A stretch of 64,000 nucleotides of DNA. Origin: JBALVO01 sp036961445 (GTDB lineage: Bacteria; Pseudomonadota; Gammaproteobacteria; Pseudomonadales; Halieaceae). Shown here piece after piece: positions 17,719 to 26,818 of the stretch. The stretch covers positions 25,994 to 89,993 of the forward strand of contig JBALVO010000003.1 of NCBI GenBank assembly GCA_036961445.1, given 5' to 3'. The position numbers were made by a program, and so were the translations under genes. The number at the start of each line of letters is the position of its first letter. The first letter of the stretch is position 1. Below the pieces are notes generated by a model. The model worked only from the letters and a program-made list of their open reading frames with translations, was not told the DNA's origin and did no database searches.

Positions 17719-18336
17719 ATGAAGAAATATCTGGTCACCGTGTGGCTGATCCTGTTACCCCTGTGGGCCCACGCCCAATCCAACGACCCAATTGACCAGT
17801 TGGTGGTTGCTTTGCAGGACCTGGAACAACTGCAGGGGCAGTTTTTACAGCGCCAGTACGGTCAAAATGACGTGTTGTTAGTTGAATCGCGTGGCAGCTT
17901 CAAACTGCTGCGCCCGGGATATTTTTCCTGGGAAATTACAGCGCCGGATAATCAGTTGATTATCGCCAGTCCCGCGTATGTATGGCATTACGATCGAGAT
18001 CTGGAGACGGTAACGCGGCGTCCGGTAACGGATAGCGCGCAGATGTCGCCACTGCAAGTATTGGGGGGGGATGACTCGGTGTTGCGCAAGCGCTTCAATG
18101 TCGAACAGCTCCAGAGGGGGGACTTTACCCTGACGCCGAGATCTGATGATGTCGGTTTCAAGCAGCTGACGCTGCATATGCAAGGCACGGCAATCGCCGG
18201 TATGGATATCCTGGACAACCTGAACCAGCGTGTACAGATCAGTTTTGATCAGCTGGATGACACCAGCGCACTGAGCAGCGAAGACTTCAGCTTTACTCCC
18301 CCGGACGGCGTAGACCTGTTCTACTATGACGAGTGA
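17719..18336 (+). CDS. lolA: Outer-membrane lipoprotein carrier protein LolA
   Basis: A 205-residue periplasmic chaperone that ferries lipoproteins from LolCDE to LolB. It has a signal peptide (MKKYLVTVWLILLPLWAHAQ, with cleavage after AHA) and the conserved patterns LQGQFLQRQYG, GSFKLLRPGYFSWEI and IIASPAYVWHYDRDLETVT. It is placed between ftsK and rarA as in most gammaproteobacteria and overlaps rarA by 11 bp. Confidence 0.95.
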   Translation: MKKYLVTVWLILLPLWAHAQSNDPIDQLVVALQDLEQLQGQFLQRQYGQNDVLLVESRGSFKLLRPGYFSWEITAPDNQLIIASPAYVWHYDRDLETVTRRPVTDSAQMSPLQVLGGDDSVLRKRFNVEQLQRGDFTLTPRSDDVGFKQLTLHMQGTAIAGMDILDNLNQRVQISFDQLDDTSALSSEDFSFTPPDGVDLFYYDE

Positions 18337-19684
18337 TCTGTTCGAATCCAAGGCAACGTCAGGGCAAGCGATCGCGGCCGGCGCTGAGAAACCCGGCGGT
18401 GGCGGCTACCAGCCTTTAGCGGCGCGACTACGCCCCTCCAACCTTGATGACTACGCCGGGCAGCAACACATACTGGAGCGTGGCAAGCCACTGCGACAGG
18501 CCATAGAAAGCCACCAGCTGCATTCCATGATCTTCTGGGGGCCGCCAGGTGTGGGTAAGACGACCCTGGCTAGAATCGCAGCAGAGCATGCCAGCGCGCA
18601 CTTCCTGCAATTATCAGCGGTGCTGTCGGGCGTTAAGGAGATCAGGGAAGCTATAGCCCAGGCGCGGCAGCATAAGGTGAGTGGTCGCGATACTGTGCTA
18701 TTCGTGGACGAGGTACATCGCTTCAACAAGTCCCAGCAGGATGCTTTCTTACCCTACGTGGAGGATGGCACCGTCATTTTTATCGGTGCCACCACTGAGA
18801 ACCCTTCTTTTGAACTCAATAATGCCCTGTTATCACGCTCCCGGGTTTACAAATTACGCTCTCTGGAGCAGACGGATATTGAATCTGTTTTAACCCGCGG
18901 ATTACTTGCCCTGGGTGATCAGGTACACATGGAAGCAGGGTGTCTGGCACTGATAGCAACCCAGGCCGATGGCGATGCTCGCAAGGCCCTTAACCTGCTT
19001 GAGCTTGCAGCCGATCTCGCCGAGGGCGGTACGATCACCGCGAGCACACTGGAAGAGGTTCTGCAGGCGTCACTGCGACGTTTCGATAAAGGCGGGGACT
19101 TGTTTTACGATCAGATCAGTGCCTTGCATAAGTCGGTCAGGGGCAGCGCGCCGGACGCGGCCCTGTACTGGTTTTGTCGGATGCTGGATGGCGGTTGTGA
19201 TCCACTGTATATCGCCCGCCGTGTGGTGCGTATGGCGAGTGAGGATATTGGCAACGCTGATCCGAGAGCGCTTACGTTATCCCTTGAAGCATGGCAGGTG
19301 CAAGAGCGTCTGGGTAGTCCCGAAGGTGAGCTGGCTATCGCCCAGGCTATTGTTTACCTGGCCTGTGCCGCCAAGAGTAATGCCGTCTACAACGCATACA
19401 AGGCCGCCCGAGCAGAAGTGGAGGCGGGTGGTAGTGTCGAGGTGCCATTGCACTTGAGAAATGCCCCTACCGAGTTGATGAAGAGCATGGATCACGGCGC
19501 AGACTACCGCTACGCACACGACGAGGAGGGCGGTTACGCTGCTGGTGAGAACTACTTTCCCGACGCGCTCAGTGATCGCCAGTACTACCATCCGGTAGAT
19601 CGGGGCCTGGAACAGAAAATCCAGGAAAAACTCAAATACCTGCGCGACCGTGACAAAACCAGTACAATACGCCGCTACGATTAA
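18326..19684 (+). CDS. rarA: Replication-associated recombination protein A (AAA+ ATPase)
   Basis: A 452-residue homologue of RarA/MgsA (WRNIP1 in eukaryotes), which acts at stalled replication forks. Walker A is FWGPPGVGKTTLARI near residue 72, Walker B is TVLFVDEVHRFNKSQQDAFL near residue 127, and sensor 1 is FIGATTENPSFELN. The C-terminal tetramerisation region ends in LKYLRDRDK. The start codon lies inside the lolA coding region, implying translational coupling. Confidence 0.95.
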   Translation: MTSDLFESKATSGQAIAAGAEKPGGGGYQPLAARLRPSNLDDYAGQQHILERGKPLRQAIESHQLHSMIFWGPPGVGKTTLARIAAEHASAHFLQLSAVLSGVKEIREAIAQARQHKVSGRDTVLFVDEVHRFNKSQQDAFLPYVEDGTVIFIGATTENPSFELNNALLSRSRVYKLRSLEQTDIESVLTRGLLALGDQVHMEAGCLALIATQADGDARKALNLLELAADLAEGGTITASTLEEVLQASLRRFDKGGDLFYDQISALHKSVRGSAPDAALYWFCRMLDGGCDPLYIARRVVRMASEDIGNADPRALTLSLEAWQVQERLGSPEGELAIAQAIVYLACAAKSNAVYNAYKAARAEVEAGGSVEVPLHLRNAPTELMKSMDHGADYRYAHDEEGGYAAGENYFPDALSDRQYYHPVDRGLEQKIQEKLKYLRDRDKTSTIRRYD

Positions 19685-19701
19685 GCCAGTTTTACACGAT
19701 T

Positions 19702-20079
19702 ATGAAATACCTTTTGTTCATTGGCCTGGGTGGCGCCACCGGGGCTATTGCACGCTATCTACTGGCTACCTGGGCCCATGGGCTCTGGGAAGGCAAGTTG
19801 CCAGTGGGGACGCTACTGGTCAATATGCTGGGATCCGTTGCCATTGGTGTTGTCTACGTTTTGCTGGTGGAGCGGCAGTTGATACATCCGGATTGGCGGG
19901 GCGTATTGATGGTGGGATTTCTGGGGGCATTCACCACGTTTTCCACCTTTTCTCTGGAAACCATAATATTGATTGAAGCCGGACACATTGTTCACGCCGT
20001 GACCTATATGCTCGGTAGCGCGGTGCTGTGTGTGCTTATGGCAGGGCTGGCGGTGCAACTCACTCGAATGCTGGTATAG
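19702..20079 (+). CDS. crcB: Fluoride ion channel CrcB/Fluc
   Basis: A 125-residue protein with four predicted transmembrane helices. It carries the Fluc signatures GGATGAIARYLL near residue 9, GTLLVNMLGSVAIG near residue 36 with the conserved pore asparagine, and GFLGAFTTFSTFSLE near residue 74. It exports fluoride as a dual-topology dimer. No fluoride riboswitch was seen upstream, because it lies only 17 bp after rarA. Confidence 0.95.
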   Translation: MKYLLFIGLGGATGAIARYLLATWAHGLWEGKLPVGTLLVNMLGSVAIGVVYVLLVERQLIHPDWRGVLMVGFLGAFTTFSTFSLETIILIEAGHIVHAVTYMLGSAVLCVLMAGLAVQLTRMLV

Positions 20080-20146
20080 CAGACTTTTTGGCAACTCTTA
20101 TAGCAATGACTTTTTTAACTACAGATCACTAACAGGAACTATCAGG

Positions 20147-21445
20147 ATGTTGGATATCAAGGCGGTCAGGCAAGACCCAGAAGGCATCGCCCTGGCATTG
20201 GCCATTCGTGGGTTTACTTTCGATGTGGAACATTTCAAGGCGTTGGATGCAAGGCGTAAAGAAGCTGACGTAGACAGCCAGAACCTGCTGGCTGAACGTA
20301 AAAGTGCTTCCAAAAAGATTGGGGCGCTGGTCGGGCAGGGCGTGAGCGTTGAAGATGCCAAGGCCCAGGTGAATGAAATCCTGGAAAAAATAGCCGCGCA
20401 GATCGATAAGCTTACTGAGCAGGCCAGACTGGTGCAAAGCGAGTTGGAAGACTTACTGCTGAGCGTACCGAATATTCCTGCCGAGGATGTCCCTGCCGGC
20501 AATAGCGAAGACGATAACCTGGAGGTGTCCCGTTGGGCGCAGCCGGGTGAGTTCGATTTTTCGGTGAAGGACCATGTAGAACTGGGCGAGGCACTGCAGC
20601 AACTGGACGGCGAAACAGCGGGTAAGATTACCGGGTCGCGCTTTACTGTGATGTATGGGGAGCTCGCCAGACTGCACCGCGCCCTGACCCAGTTCATGCT
20701 TAACTTGCATACTCAGGAACATGGTTACTGCGAAATATATGTACCCTACATAGTCAATCGGGCGTCGTTACAGGGCACCGGGCAGCTACCCAAGTTTGAA
20801 GAAGATTTGTTCAAGCTCAGGGCTGAGTCGGATCTTTACCTGATTCCAACAGCGGAAGTGCCGGTAACGAATATCGCCCGGGACAGAATTTTCGAGGACG
20901 ATGAACTCGCTGAACACGGCGTCAGGTTTGCCTGTCATACCCCGTGTTTTCGCAGTGAAGCCGGAAGCTATGGCCGCGATACTCGAGGCATGATTCGCCA
21001 GCACCAGTTTGAAAAAGTAGAGTTGGTGCAGCTGGTAAGGCCGCAGCAGTCAAATGATGCCCTGGAGCAACTGACCGGTCATGCAGAAAAAGTTTTGCAG
21101 TTGCTGGAACTTCCATACCGCAAAGTAATTCTGTGCGGAGGGGACCTGGGCTTCTCGGCCCGCAAAACCTATGACCTGGAAGTGTGGTTGCCGGCACAGG
21201 GTACCTATCGGGAAATTTCTTCCTGCAGCAACTTTGGTGACTACCAGGCGCGGAGAATGCAGGCGCGCTGGCGCAATCCGACAACCGGCAAACCAGAACT
21301 GCTGCACACTGTAAACGGCTCGGGTCTTGCCGTGGGTAGAGCACTGGTTGCTGTTATGGAGAACTACCAGCGCAGCGATGGCAGTATTGGTGTACCCGAG
21401 GTACTGCAGCCTTATATGGGCGGCATTACGGTGCTCGGGGGCTGA
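20147..21445 (+). CDS. serS: Seryl-tRNA synthetase
   Basis: A 432-residue class II synthetase. The N-terminal coiled-coil arm spans about residues 30-100 (rich in E, K and Q). Class II motif 2 is in FRSEAGSYGRDTRGMIRQHQ near residue 267 and motif 3 in TVNGSGLAVGRALVAVMENY near residue 388. The ATG at 20147 gives the conserved start MLDIKAVRQDP; the frame is open upstream to 20030 but overlaps crcB without conservation. cysG starts 3 bp after its stop codon. Confidence 0.97.
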   Translation: MLDIKAVRQDPEGIALALAIRGFTFDVEHFKALDARRKEADVDSQNLLAERKSASKKIGALVGQGVSVEDAKAQVNEILEKIAAQIDKLTEQARLVQSELEDLLLSVPNIPAEDVPAGNSEDDNLEVSRWAQPGEFDFSVKDHVELGEALQQLDGETAGKITGSRFTVMYGELARLHRALTQFMLNLHTQEHGYCEIYVPYIVNRASLQGTGQLPKFEEDLFKLRAESDLYLIPTAEVPVTNIARDRIFEDDELAEHGVRFACHTPCFRSEAGSYGRDTRGMIRQHQFEKVELVQLVRPQQSNDALEQLTGHAEKVLQLLELPYRKVILCGGDLGFSARKTYDLEVWLPAQGTYREISSCSNFGDYQARRMQARWRNPTTGKPELLHTVNGSGLAVGRALVAVMENYQRSDGSIGVPEVLQPYMGGITVLGG

Positions 21446-21448
21446 TTC

Positions 21449-22834
21449 TTGCAATACCTGCCTATATGTCTACGACTGCAGGATGCTCCGGTGGTAATGG
21501 TAGGCGGCGGCACGGTCGCAACCCGCAAGGCGCGGTTACTGCTGCGCGCCGGTGCAAATCTTACCGTGGTTTCGCCAGAAATTAATGATGAGCTGCAGCA
21601 GCAGCTTGCTGAACACGGTGGCATTTGGCAGCAATCACGTTATTTGGAAACCGACCTGCATGGGAAAAAACTGGTCGTAGCAGCCACGCCCGACCGATCT
21701 ACCAATGAGCAGGTTTATCGCGATGCGACCGCGCTCTCGTTACCGGTCAATGTGGTCGATGCTCCTGACTTGTGTAGTTTTATTTTCCCCTCCATCGTTG
21801 ATCGCGATCCGCTGTTGATTGCTATTAGCAGTAGCGGCAAGAGTCCGGTGCTGGCCAGGGTCCTGCGTCGGAAAATCGAGGCACTGGTGCCAGCTGCTTA
21901 TGGGCGCCTGGCGAATTTTGCCGGGCGTTTTCGTCACCTGGTTAAAGAGCATATCTCCCAGGAGGGCCCGCGACGTCTGTTCTGGGAGCAAACGATGGAA
22001 GGGTCGCTGGCAGAGCAGGTACTTGCCGGGCGCGAGGATGAGGCCGAGGCCTTGTTGCGAAAGCGCTTGCAAGATACGGATGCATTGCATCGCGGTGAGG
22101 TCTACTTGATCGGCGCGGGACCCGGCGACCCCGATTTGATGACGTTCAAGGCGGCCCGCTTGCTGCAAACTGCAGATGTGGTGTTGTACGACCGTCTGGT
22201 GTCACCTGTGATCGTGGATATGGCGCGACGTGATGCCGAGCGAATATATGTGGGCAAGCGCCGTGCCGACCACGCGCTGCCACAAACGGATATTAATCAA
22301 CTGTTATTGGAATTGGCGCAGCAGGGTAAACGGGTGGTGCGACTGAAAGGCGGCGACCCGTTCATTTTTGGTCGCGGTGGTGAAGAGATCGAGCTGCTGG
22401 CTAAACACCACATTCCTTTTCAGGTGGTCCCGGGTATTACGGCAGCCAGTGGCGCCGCATGCTATGCGGGCATACCCCTCACCCACAGGGATTATGCTCA
22501 GTCTGTGCGTTTTGTCGCGGGTTACCTCAAGGGGGACAAGGTAGAACATGACTGGAGTGGTTTCCAGTCCACTACCGAAACGCTGGTATTTTACATGGGC
22601 TTAATGGGGTTGCCTGTCATCTGCAAGCAGCTACAGAGCAGTAGCGGTAGATCAGCAGATACACCGGTCGCGCTGGTTGAACGTGGCACCTTGATGGAGC
22701 AACGGGTACTACTGGGGACACTGGGTACGATGGTTGATGTTGTCGCGCGCGAGAAACCCACAGCACCTACTTTGATAATAGTGGGCGATGTGGTGCGCCT
22801 GCACAACGATTTGTCCTGGTTTGGCGAGGCGTGA
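21449..22834 (+). CDS. cysG: Siroheme synthase (multifunctional CysG)
   Basis: A 461-residue fusion that makes siroheme from uroporphyrinogen III. The N-terminal precorrin-2 dehydrogenase/ferrochelatase part (residues 1-205) has an NAD-binding VMVGGGTVATRKARLL and the ISSSGKSPVLAR stretch near residue 130, which contains the serine phosphorylated in Salmonella CysG. The SAM-dependent methyltransferase part starts at VYLIGAGPGDPDLMT near residue 217 and includes RLKGGDPFIFGRGGEE near residue 297. The start codon is TTG, chosen because it gives the conserved QYLPICLRLQDAPVV start. Confidence 0.95.
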   Translation: MQYLPICLRLQDAPVVMVGGGTVATRKARLLLRAGANLTVVSPEINDELQQQLAEHGGIWQQSRYLETDLHGKKLVVAATPDRSTNEQVYRDATALSLPVNVVDAPDLCSFIFPSIVDRDPLLIAISSSGKSPVLARVLRRKIEALVPAAYGRLANFAGRFRHLVKEHISQEGPRRLFWEQTMEGSLAEQVLAGREDEAEALLRKRLQDTDALHRGEVYLIGAGPGDPDLMTFKAARLLQTADVVLYDRLVSPVIVDMARRDAERIYVGKRRADHALPQTDINQLLLELAQQGKRVVRLKGGDPFIFGRGGEEIELLAKHHIPFQVVPGITAASGAACYAGIPLTHRDYAQSVRFVAGYLKGDKVEHDWSGFQSTTETLVFYMGLMGLPVICKQLQSSSGRSADTPVALVERGTLMEQRVLLGTLGTMVDVVAREKPTAPTLIIVGDVVRLHNDLSWFGEA

Positions 22835-22862
22835 TACGCAGCTCGTATCGCGCCGTTATTAT
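22828..22862 (+). terminator. Terminator hairpin at the end of cysG
   Basis: An 11-bp stem (GGCGTGATACG at 22828-22838 with CGTATCGCGCC at 22844-22854, one G-T pair) with a 5-nt loop overlaps the cysG stop codon. It is followed by a T-rich tract GTTATTATTTATT, and lies between convergent cysG and prc. Confidence 0.65.
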
Positions 22863-25058
22863 TTATTCGTCGTTATCAGGGTTCTGATGCACAGCAAACC
22901 GCTGTTGTTTCAATAGCAGGGCGTCTACCAGCACGTTGCCCGCCTCGGTAAGAAGTACATCCGTCACGTCCTCGTCCTCAGTCTCGTCCTCGTCCTCGTC
23001 TACAGAGGCTGTTGCAGCCAGCGCATCCTCCGCATCGCCTGCGACCCCGGAACTGGTATCAGTTTCTTCATCACTATCAAGCTCGTCATCATCATCGTCA
23101 TCGGACTTTAATTCATCCAGGGACGTCAGTAGTTCTTCACCGGTTGCCGCACGTAACCTGTTTTCGATAATCAGGGCTTTCGCTTCCTGCGAGTCACGCA
23201 GCGCTATCCTGGATTCCTGGTTCAACGGTAGTGCAGTAATTTTTCGCGTTTGTTGCGCCAGCCCCACCTGGTCTTCCAGGTAAATAAAATCCGGGTTGCT
23301 GGTGCTGCGCTCATTAAACAATGTCGTTACATGAGGTAGTACAGTGGCTAGATCATTGTAGCGGTGGTGGCGCACCGGGTTGATCTGGTCCCAGTTCAAA
23401 GCGTGATCCAGCGCGCTCTCACCAATTTCGTCGGTGTCGTACAGCGTCGGAAAAGTCACATCCGGCACTACACCACGGTGCTGAGTGCTTTCGCCCGATA
23501 TGCGATAAAACTTACTCTCGGTAATTTTTAGCTGACCTTCAGTAAGAGGGATTAAGGTTTGCACTGTGCCCTTACCAAAAGAGCGGTCGCCAACAATAAT
23601 GCCGCGTTGGTAATCCTGAATGGCGCCGGCGAAAATTTCCGAAGCGGAAGCACTCAGGCGGTTGACCAGCACTACCATGGGGCCCTCGTAATAATCGCTT
23701 TTCAAGCGCTTGCCGTCGCGCCAGACCCGGCGCGAGGAGTGCCGAATTTGCACCGTCGGGCCATATTCAATGAATAAGCCGGTGAGTTCGTTAGCTTCCT
23801 GCAAGGAGCCGCCGCCGTTATTGCGCAGGTCTATTACAATGCCATCTACGCCTTCTTCCTGCAGTTCCTGTAACAGTTTCTTAACATCGCGGGTGGTACT
23901 TTTATATTCTTTGTCACCGCGTCGCATGGCGTCAAAATCAATATAGAAAGCGGGTATGTCTATCACGCCTACTTTGATGATTTCATCACCATTGGGTATT
24001 TCCAACACTTCTTTTTGTGCGGATTGTTCTTCAAGTTTGACCTTGTTGCGCACAATTGTAATGATCTTACGTTGGTCAGTGGATTTCGCTTTCGCTGGAA
24101 TCACTTGCAGGCGCACCGTTGAATCTTTTGGGCCTCGAATCAGTTCAACGACTTCATCCAGACGCCAGCCGATCACATCTTCCAGTTCTCCTTCCTCGCC
24201 CTGACCAACCGCCACGATACGGTCAGAAGGGTGCAGCTCACCCTGTTTATCAGCCGGACCTTTAGCTACCAGGCGAGCCACCTTGGTATATTCATCCTCT
24301 ATTTGCAGGACAGCGCCGATTCCCTCCAGAGAGAGGCTCATATTAATGTTGAAATTCTCCGACCGGCGCGGGGACAGGTAATTGGTGTGCGGGTCGTACA
24401 GTTCAGTCAGGGCATTGGCGTAAATTTGGAAAACGTCCTGGTTGTTGTACTGTTCCACACGTTTGAGTTGGTTCTGATAACGCTTTTCCAGGGTTGGAGC
24501 AATCTGGTCTTCTTCTTTGTCCGCAAGTTTCAGGCCTAACACCTGGTTTTTCAGCTGCTTGCGCCAGCGATCATCCAGTTCTGCGTCAGAAGTAGCCCAC
24601 TCTCGATCGTCCACGTCCAGAGCGTAGCTCTCGTCGATGGTGAAATCCATGGCTGCCACCGCTTCTGGCAGTGTAGCTATCACGTTTTCCAGACGCGTCT
24701 GCAGGCGTTCTTGAAAGCGATTGAAGATGACAAAACCGGCATCCAGTTTGCCTTTGGCAAGCTGTTCGTCCATCACCGTGCGAAAGGCCTCAAATTCAGC
24801 CACATCAGATGCGGTAAAGAACATCTTGCTGCGATCCAGGCTATCTATATAGCTGTCCAGGTGCTGCGAGGACAATTCGTCGTCATACTTGAGCTTGGCG
24901 TAGTGGCGCTCTTCCAACTGATCAAGCATCTCTATGATGGTTTCTCTCTGGGTGTCGCTGTATTCGATGACCGCCCAGCTGGAAACAGATACTGAGCTCA
25001 GTAGGACGAGCGGCAGTGCCAGCCGCACAGCGGCCTTGATATGACTAAGTAGGTTCAA
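22863..25058 (-). CDS. prc: Tail-specific (C-terminal processing) protease Prc
   Basis: A 731-residue periplasmic S41 serine protease with an N-terminal signal sequence (VRLALPLVLLSSVSVSSWA). A PDZ domain lies around residues 245-330 (GIGAVLQIEDEYTKVARLV). The catalytic serine is in NRLSASASEIFAGA near residue 470 and the lysine in DRSFGKGTVQTLIPL near residue 495. The C-terminal region carries an unusual acidic low-complexity stretch, about residues 655-705, with runs of Asp and Glu. It converges with cysG and is upstream-divergent from the CYP153 gene. Confidence 0.95.
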   Translation of the reverse strand: MNLLSHIKAAVRLALPLVLLSSVSVSSWAVIEYSDTQRETIIEMLDQLEERHYAKLKYDDELSSQHLDSYIDSLDRSKMFFTASDVAEFEAFRTVMDEQLAKGKLDAGFVIFNRFQERLQTRLENVIATLPEAVAAMDFTIDESYALDVDDREWATSDAELDDRWRKQLKNQVLGLKLADKEEDQIAPTLEKRYQNQLKRVEQYNNQDVFQIYANALTELYDPHTNYLSPRRSENFNINMSLSLEGIGAVLQIEDEYTKVARLVAKGPADKQGELHPSDRIVAVGQGEEGELEDVIGWRLDEVVELIRGPKDSTVRLQVIPAKAKSTDQRKIITIVRNKVKLEEQSAQKEVLEIPNGDEIIKVGVIDIPAFYIDFDAMRRGDKEYKSTTRDVKKLLQELQEEGVDGIVIDLRNNGGGSLQEANELTGLFIEYGPTVQIRHSSRRVWRDGKRLKSDYYEGPMVVLVNRLSASASEIFAGAIQDYQRGIIVGDRSFGKGTVQTLIPLTEGQLKITESKFYRISGESTQHRGVVPDVTFPTLYDTDEIGESALDHALNWDQINPVRHHRYNDLATVLPHVTTLFNERSTSNPDFIYLEDQVGLAQQTRKITALPLNQESRIALRDSQEAKALIIENRLRAATGEELLTSLDELKSDDDDDDELDSDEETDTSSGVAGDAEDALAATASVDEDEDETEDEDVTDVLLTEAGNVLVDALLLKQQRFAVHQNPDNDE

Positions 25059-25533
25059 AGTATTGTTACCTGAATAAATCGTTAGTGGTTAAGTGTAACC
25101 CCGTGTGGCAGGGGGTCAAACACTCATATATAGAGTGGCCAAATCGCAAAAAGTTCGAATATGAGGCAATTGCGGCTTCCGTGTTATTATCGGCATAAAT
25201 AATAGCGCCAAATTGCTTTAAATACAATGGCTTACAACTTGTTTTTAAACGTTTCCACAGGATTTGCACTGCCGCCGTATGACCGCAAATCGTTAGCCAT
25301 GAGAGTATACCGCTAACCCAGCCCGGACCACGCCGACAAAATTTCCGGAAAAATAGCGACGCTACCGGTTTAAGTCCCCAGGGTCGACAGCCGTAATTGT
25401 TTTCACAAAGCAACCCTGGGGCTCCTGGGGAACCTGATGATCCATGCTGGTATTTTGTAGTGGGGCGACTATCATAAAGAGACTTTGCTCGCTCAGGTTT
25501 ACTCTCAGCCCTGGTAAAAAGGAATTGCCGCAT
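25059..25533. other. Non-coding region between prc and the CYP153 gene
   Basis: This 475-bp divergent intergenic region shows no convincing gene. It contains an inverted repeat at 25376-25421 and should hold the prc and CYP153 promoters. A leftward open frame fills most of it, but its composition is unlike a protein and it lacks a recognisable domain. Confidence 0.6.
25376..25421. repeat. 9-bp perfect inverted repeat upstream of the CYP153 gene
   Basis: CCCCAGGGT at 25376-25384 and its complement ACCCTGGGG at 25413-25421 are separated by 28 nt. A further CCTGGGG at 25424-25430 could pair with the left arm as an alternative. It lies about 110 bp before the start codon, so it could be part of the leader or a regulator site. 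Confidence 0.45.
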
Positions 25534-26772
25534 ATGAATACTCCCGCTAAAGGTTTTGCCGACCCCTACAGTCTCGACATCGAATATCTGGATCCGGCGG
25601 ACCCTGCTTTATTTGAAACCCAGTCTCATTGGGACTATTTCAAACGACTGCGCGAAGAAGACCCCGTGCATTTTGTCGCGGGTGGAGAATTTGGGCCCTA
25701 CTGGAGCGTCACAAAATTCGACGATATCGTGTTTGTAGATACCCATCACGACCTGTTTTCCTCGGAGCCGGCCATCGGTATTGGCGAGTCCACCACGAGT
25801 TTTGAACCCCCCATGTTTATCGCGATGGATCCACCCAGGCATGATGACCAGCGCAAAGCTGTGGTATCTGCAGTAATGCCACAACGCCTGGCGGAGATGG
25901 AAGCGGTTATTCGGCAGAGGGTGATCAAGGTGCTGGACTCCCTGCCAGTAGGAGAAGAATTTAACTGGGTGGACAAGGTTTCGATTGAGCTGACCACACA
26001 GATGCTCGCCACCTTGTTCGATTTCCCCTTTGAGGATCGCGATAAACTGACTTACTGGTCAGATGTTGCGACCTCGGGTCCGCAAATTGGCGGTAACAGG
26101 TCCGAGGAGGAGCGAGAAGCCATTTTAATGGATGAATGCCTGCCTTATTTTACCAGGCTGTGGAATGAGCGTGCCTCCGATCCGCCCGGCAAGGACTTGC
26201 TGTCCCTTATGATTCATAGTCCCGCCACCCGGGATATGAAGCCTTTGGAATTCCTGGGTAACCTGATCCTGCTGATAGTTGGTGGCAACGATACGACCCG
26301 TAACTCCATGAGCGGCGGCGTCTTGGCATTGCATAAAAATCCGGCCGAATTTGCCAAGTTAAAAGAAAATCCAGCGTTAATACCAGGCATGGTGTCTGAA
26401 GTTATTCGCTGGCAGACACCACTGGCGCATATGCGGCGCAAGGCCACGCAGGATGTGGAGCTCGGAGGCAAAACCATCCGTAAAGGGGAGAGGGTGGTTA
26501 TGTGGTATATCTCCGGCAACCGTGACCCTGAGGCCATCTCGAACCCGGATGACTTTATCATTGACCGCGACAATCCTCGTTTTCACGTGTCATTCGGATC
26601 AGGTATTCACCGCTGCATGGGCAACCGCCTGGCGGAGATGCAGCTCAGGGTGTTATGGGAGGAGATTCTACCGCGCTTTGAGCGCATCGAAGTCAGTGGT
26701 GAACCAGAGCGAGTGCAATCCAATTTTGTGATGGGTTATAAGGACCTGCCTGTGATTCTCCATCCGCGTTGA
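25534..26772 (+). CDS. Cytochrome P450, CYP153 family (terminal alkane/fatty-acid hydroxylase type)
   Basis: A 412-residue soluble P450. Close CYP153 features are HWDYFKRLREEDPVHF and FGPYWSVTKFDDI near the start, MFIAMDPPRHDDQRKAV, the I-helix LLIVGGNDTTRNSMSGGVLA near residue 250, the ExxR motif in SEVIRWQTPLAHMRR and the haem loop FGSGIHRCMGNRLAE with the cysteine ligand near residue 361. CYP153 enzymes omega-hydroxylate alkanes or fatty acids and need a ferredoxin and reductase, neither of which is adjacent. The ATG at 25534 follows an AAAAAGGAA site. The gene appears monocistronic. Confidence 0.92.
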   Translation: MNTPAKGFADPYSLDIEYLDPADPALFETQSHWDYFKRLREEDPVHFVAGGEFGPYWSVTKFDDIVFVDTHHDLFSSEPAIGIGESTTSFEPPMFIAMDPPRHDDQRKAVVSAVMPQRLAEMEAVIRQRVIKVLDSLPVGEEFNWVDKVSIELTTQMLATLFDFPFEDRDKLTYWSDVATSGPQIGGNRSEEEREAILMDECLPYFTRLWNERASDPPGKDLLSLMIHSPATRDMKPLEFLGNLILLIVGGNDTTRNSMSGGVLALHKNPAEFAKLKENPALIPGMVSEVIRWQTPLAHMRRKATQDVELGGKTIRKGERVVMWYISGNRDPEAISNPDDFIIDRDNPRFHVSFGSGIHRCMGNRLAEMQLRVLWEEILPRFERIEVSGEPERVQSNFVMGYKDLPVILHPR

Positions 26773-26782
26773 TCGGCGCATG

Positions 26783-26815
26783 GTCAGGCCCGGTTTTGTT
26801 CAAACCGGACCTGAC
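26783..26815. terminator. Bidirectional hairpin between convergent CYP153 and pspA genes
   Basis: GTCAGG-C-CCGGTTT (26783-26796) pairs with AAACCGG-A-CCTGAC (26802-26815), a 13-bp stem with one C-A mismatch and a 5-nt loop. It fills the 46-bp gap between the two stop codons. No strong T-tract follows on either side. Confidence 0.6.
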
Positions 26816-26818
26816 GAT

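Noticed and set aside
25066..25533. Leftward 155-codon open frame between prc and the CYP153 gene
   Set aside because: Composition unlike a protein, no domain, covers the divergent promoter region and would start inside the CYP153 ribosome-binding site.
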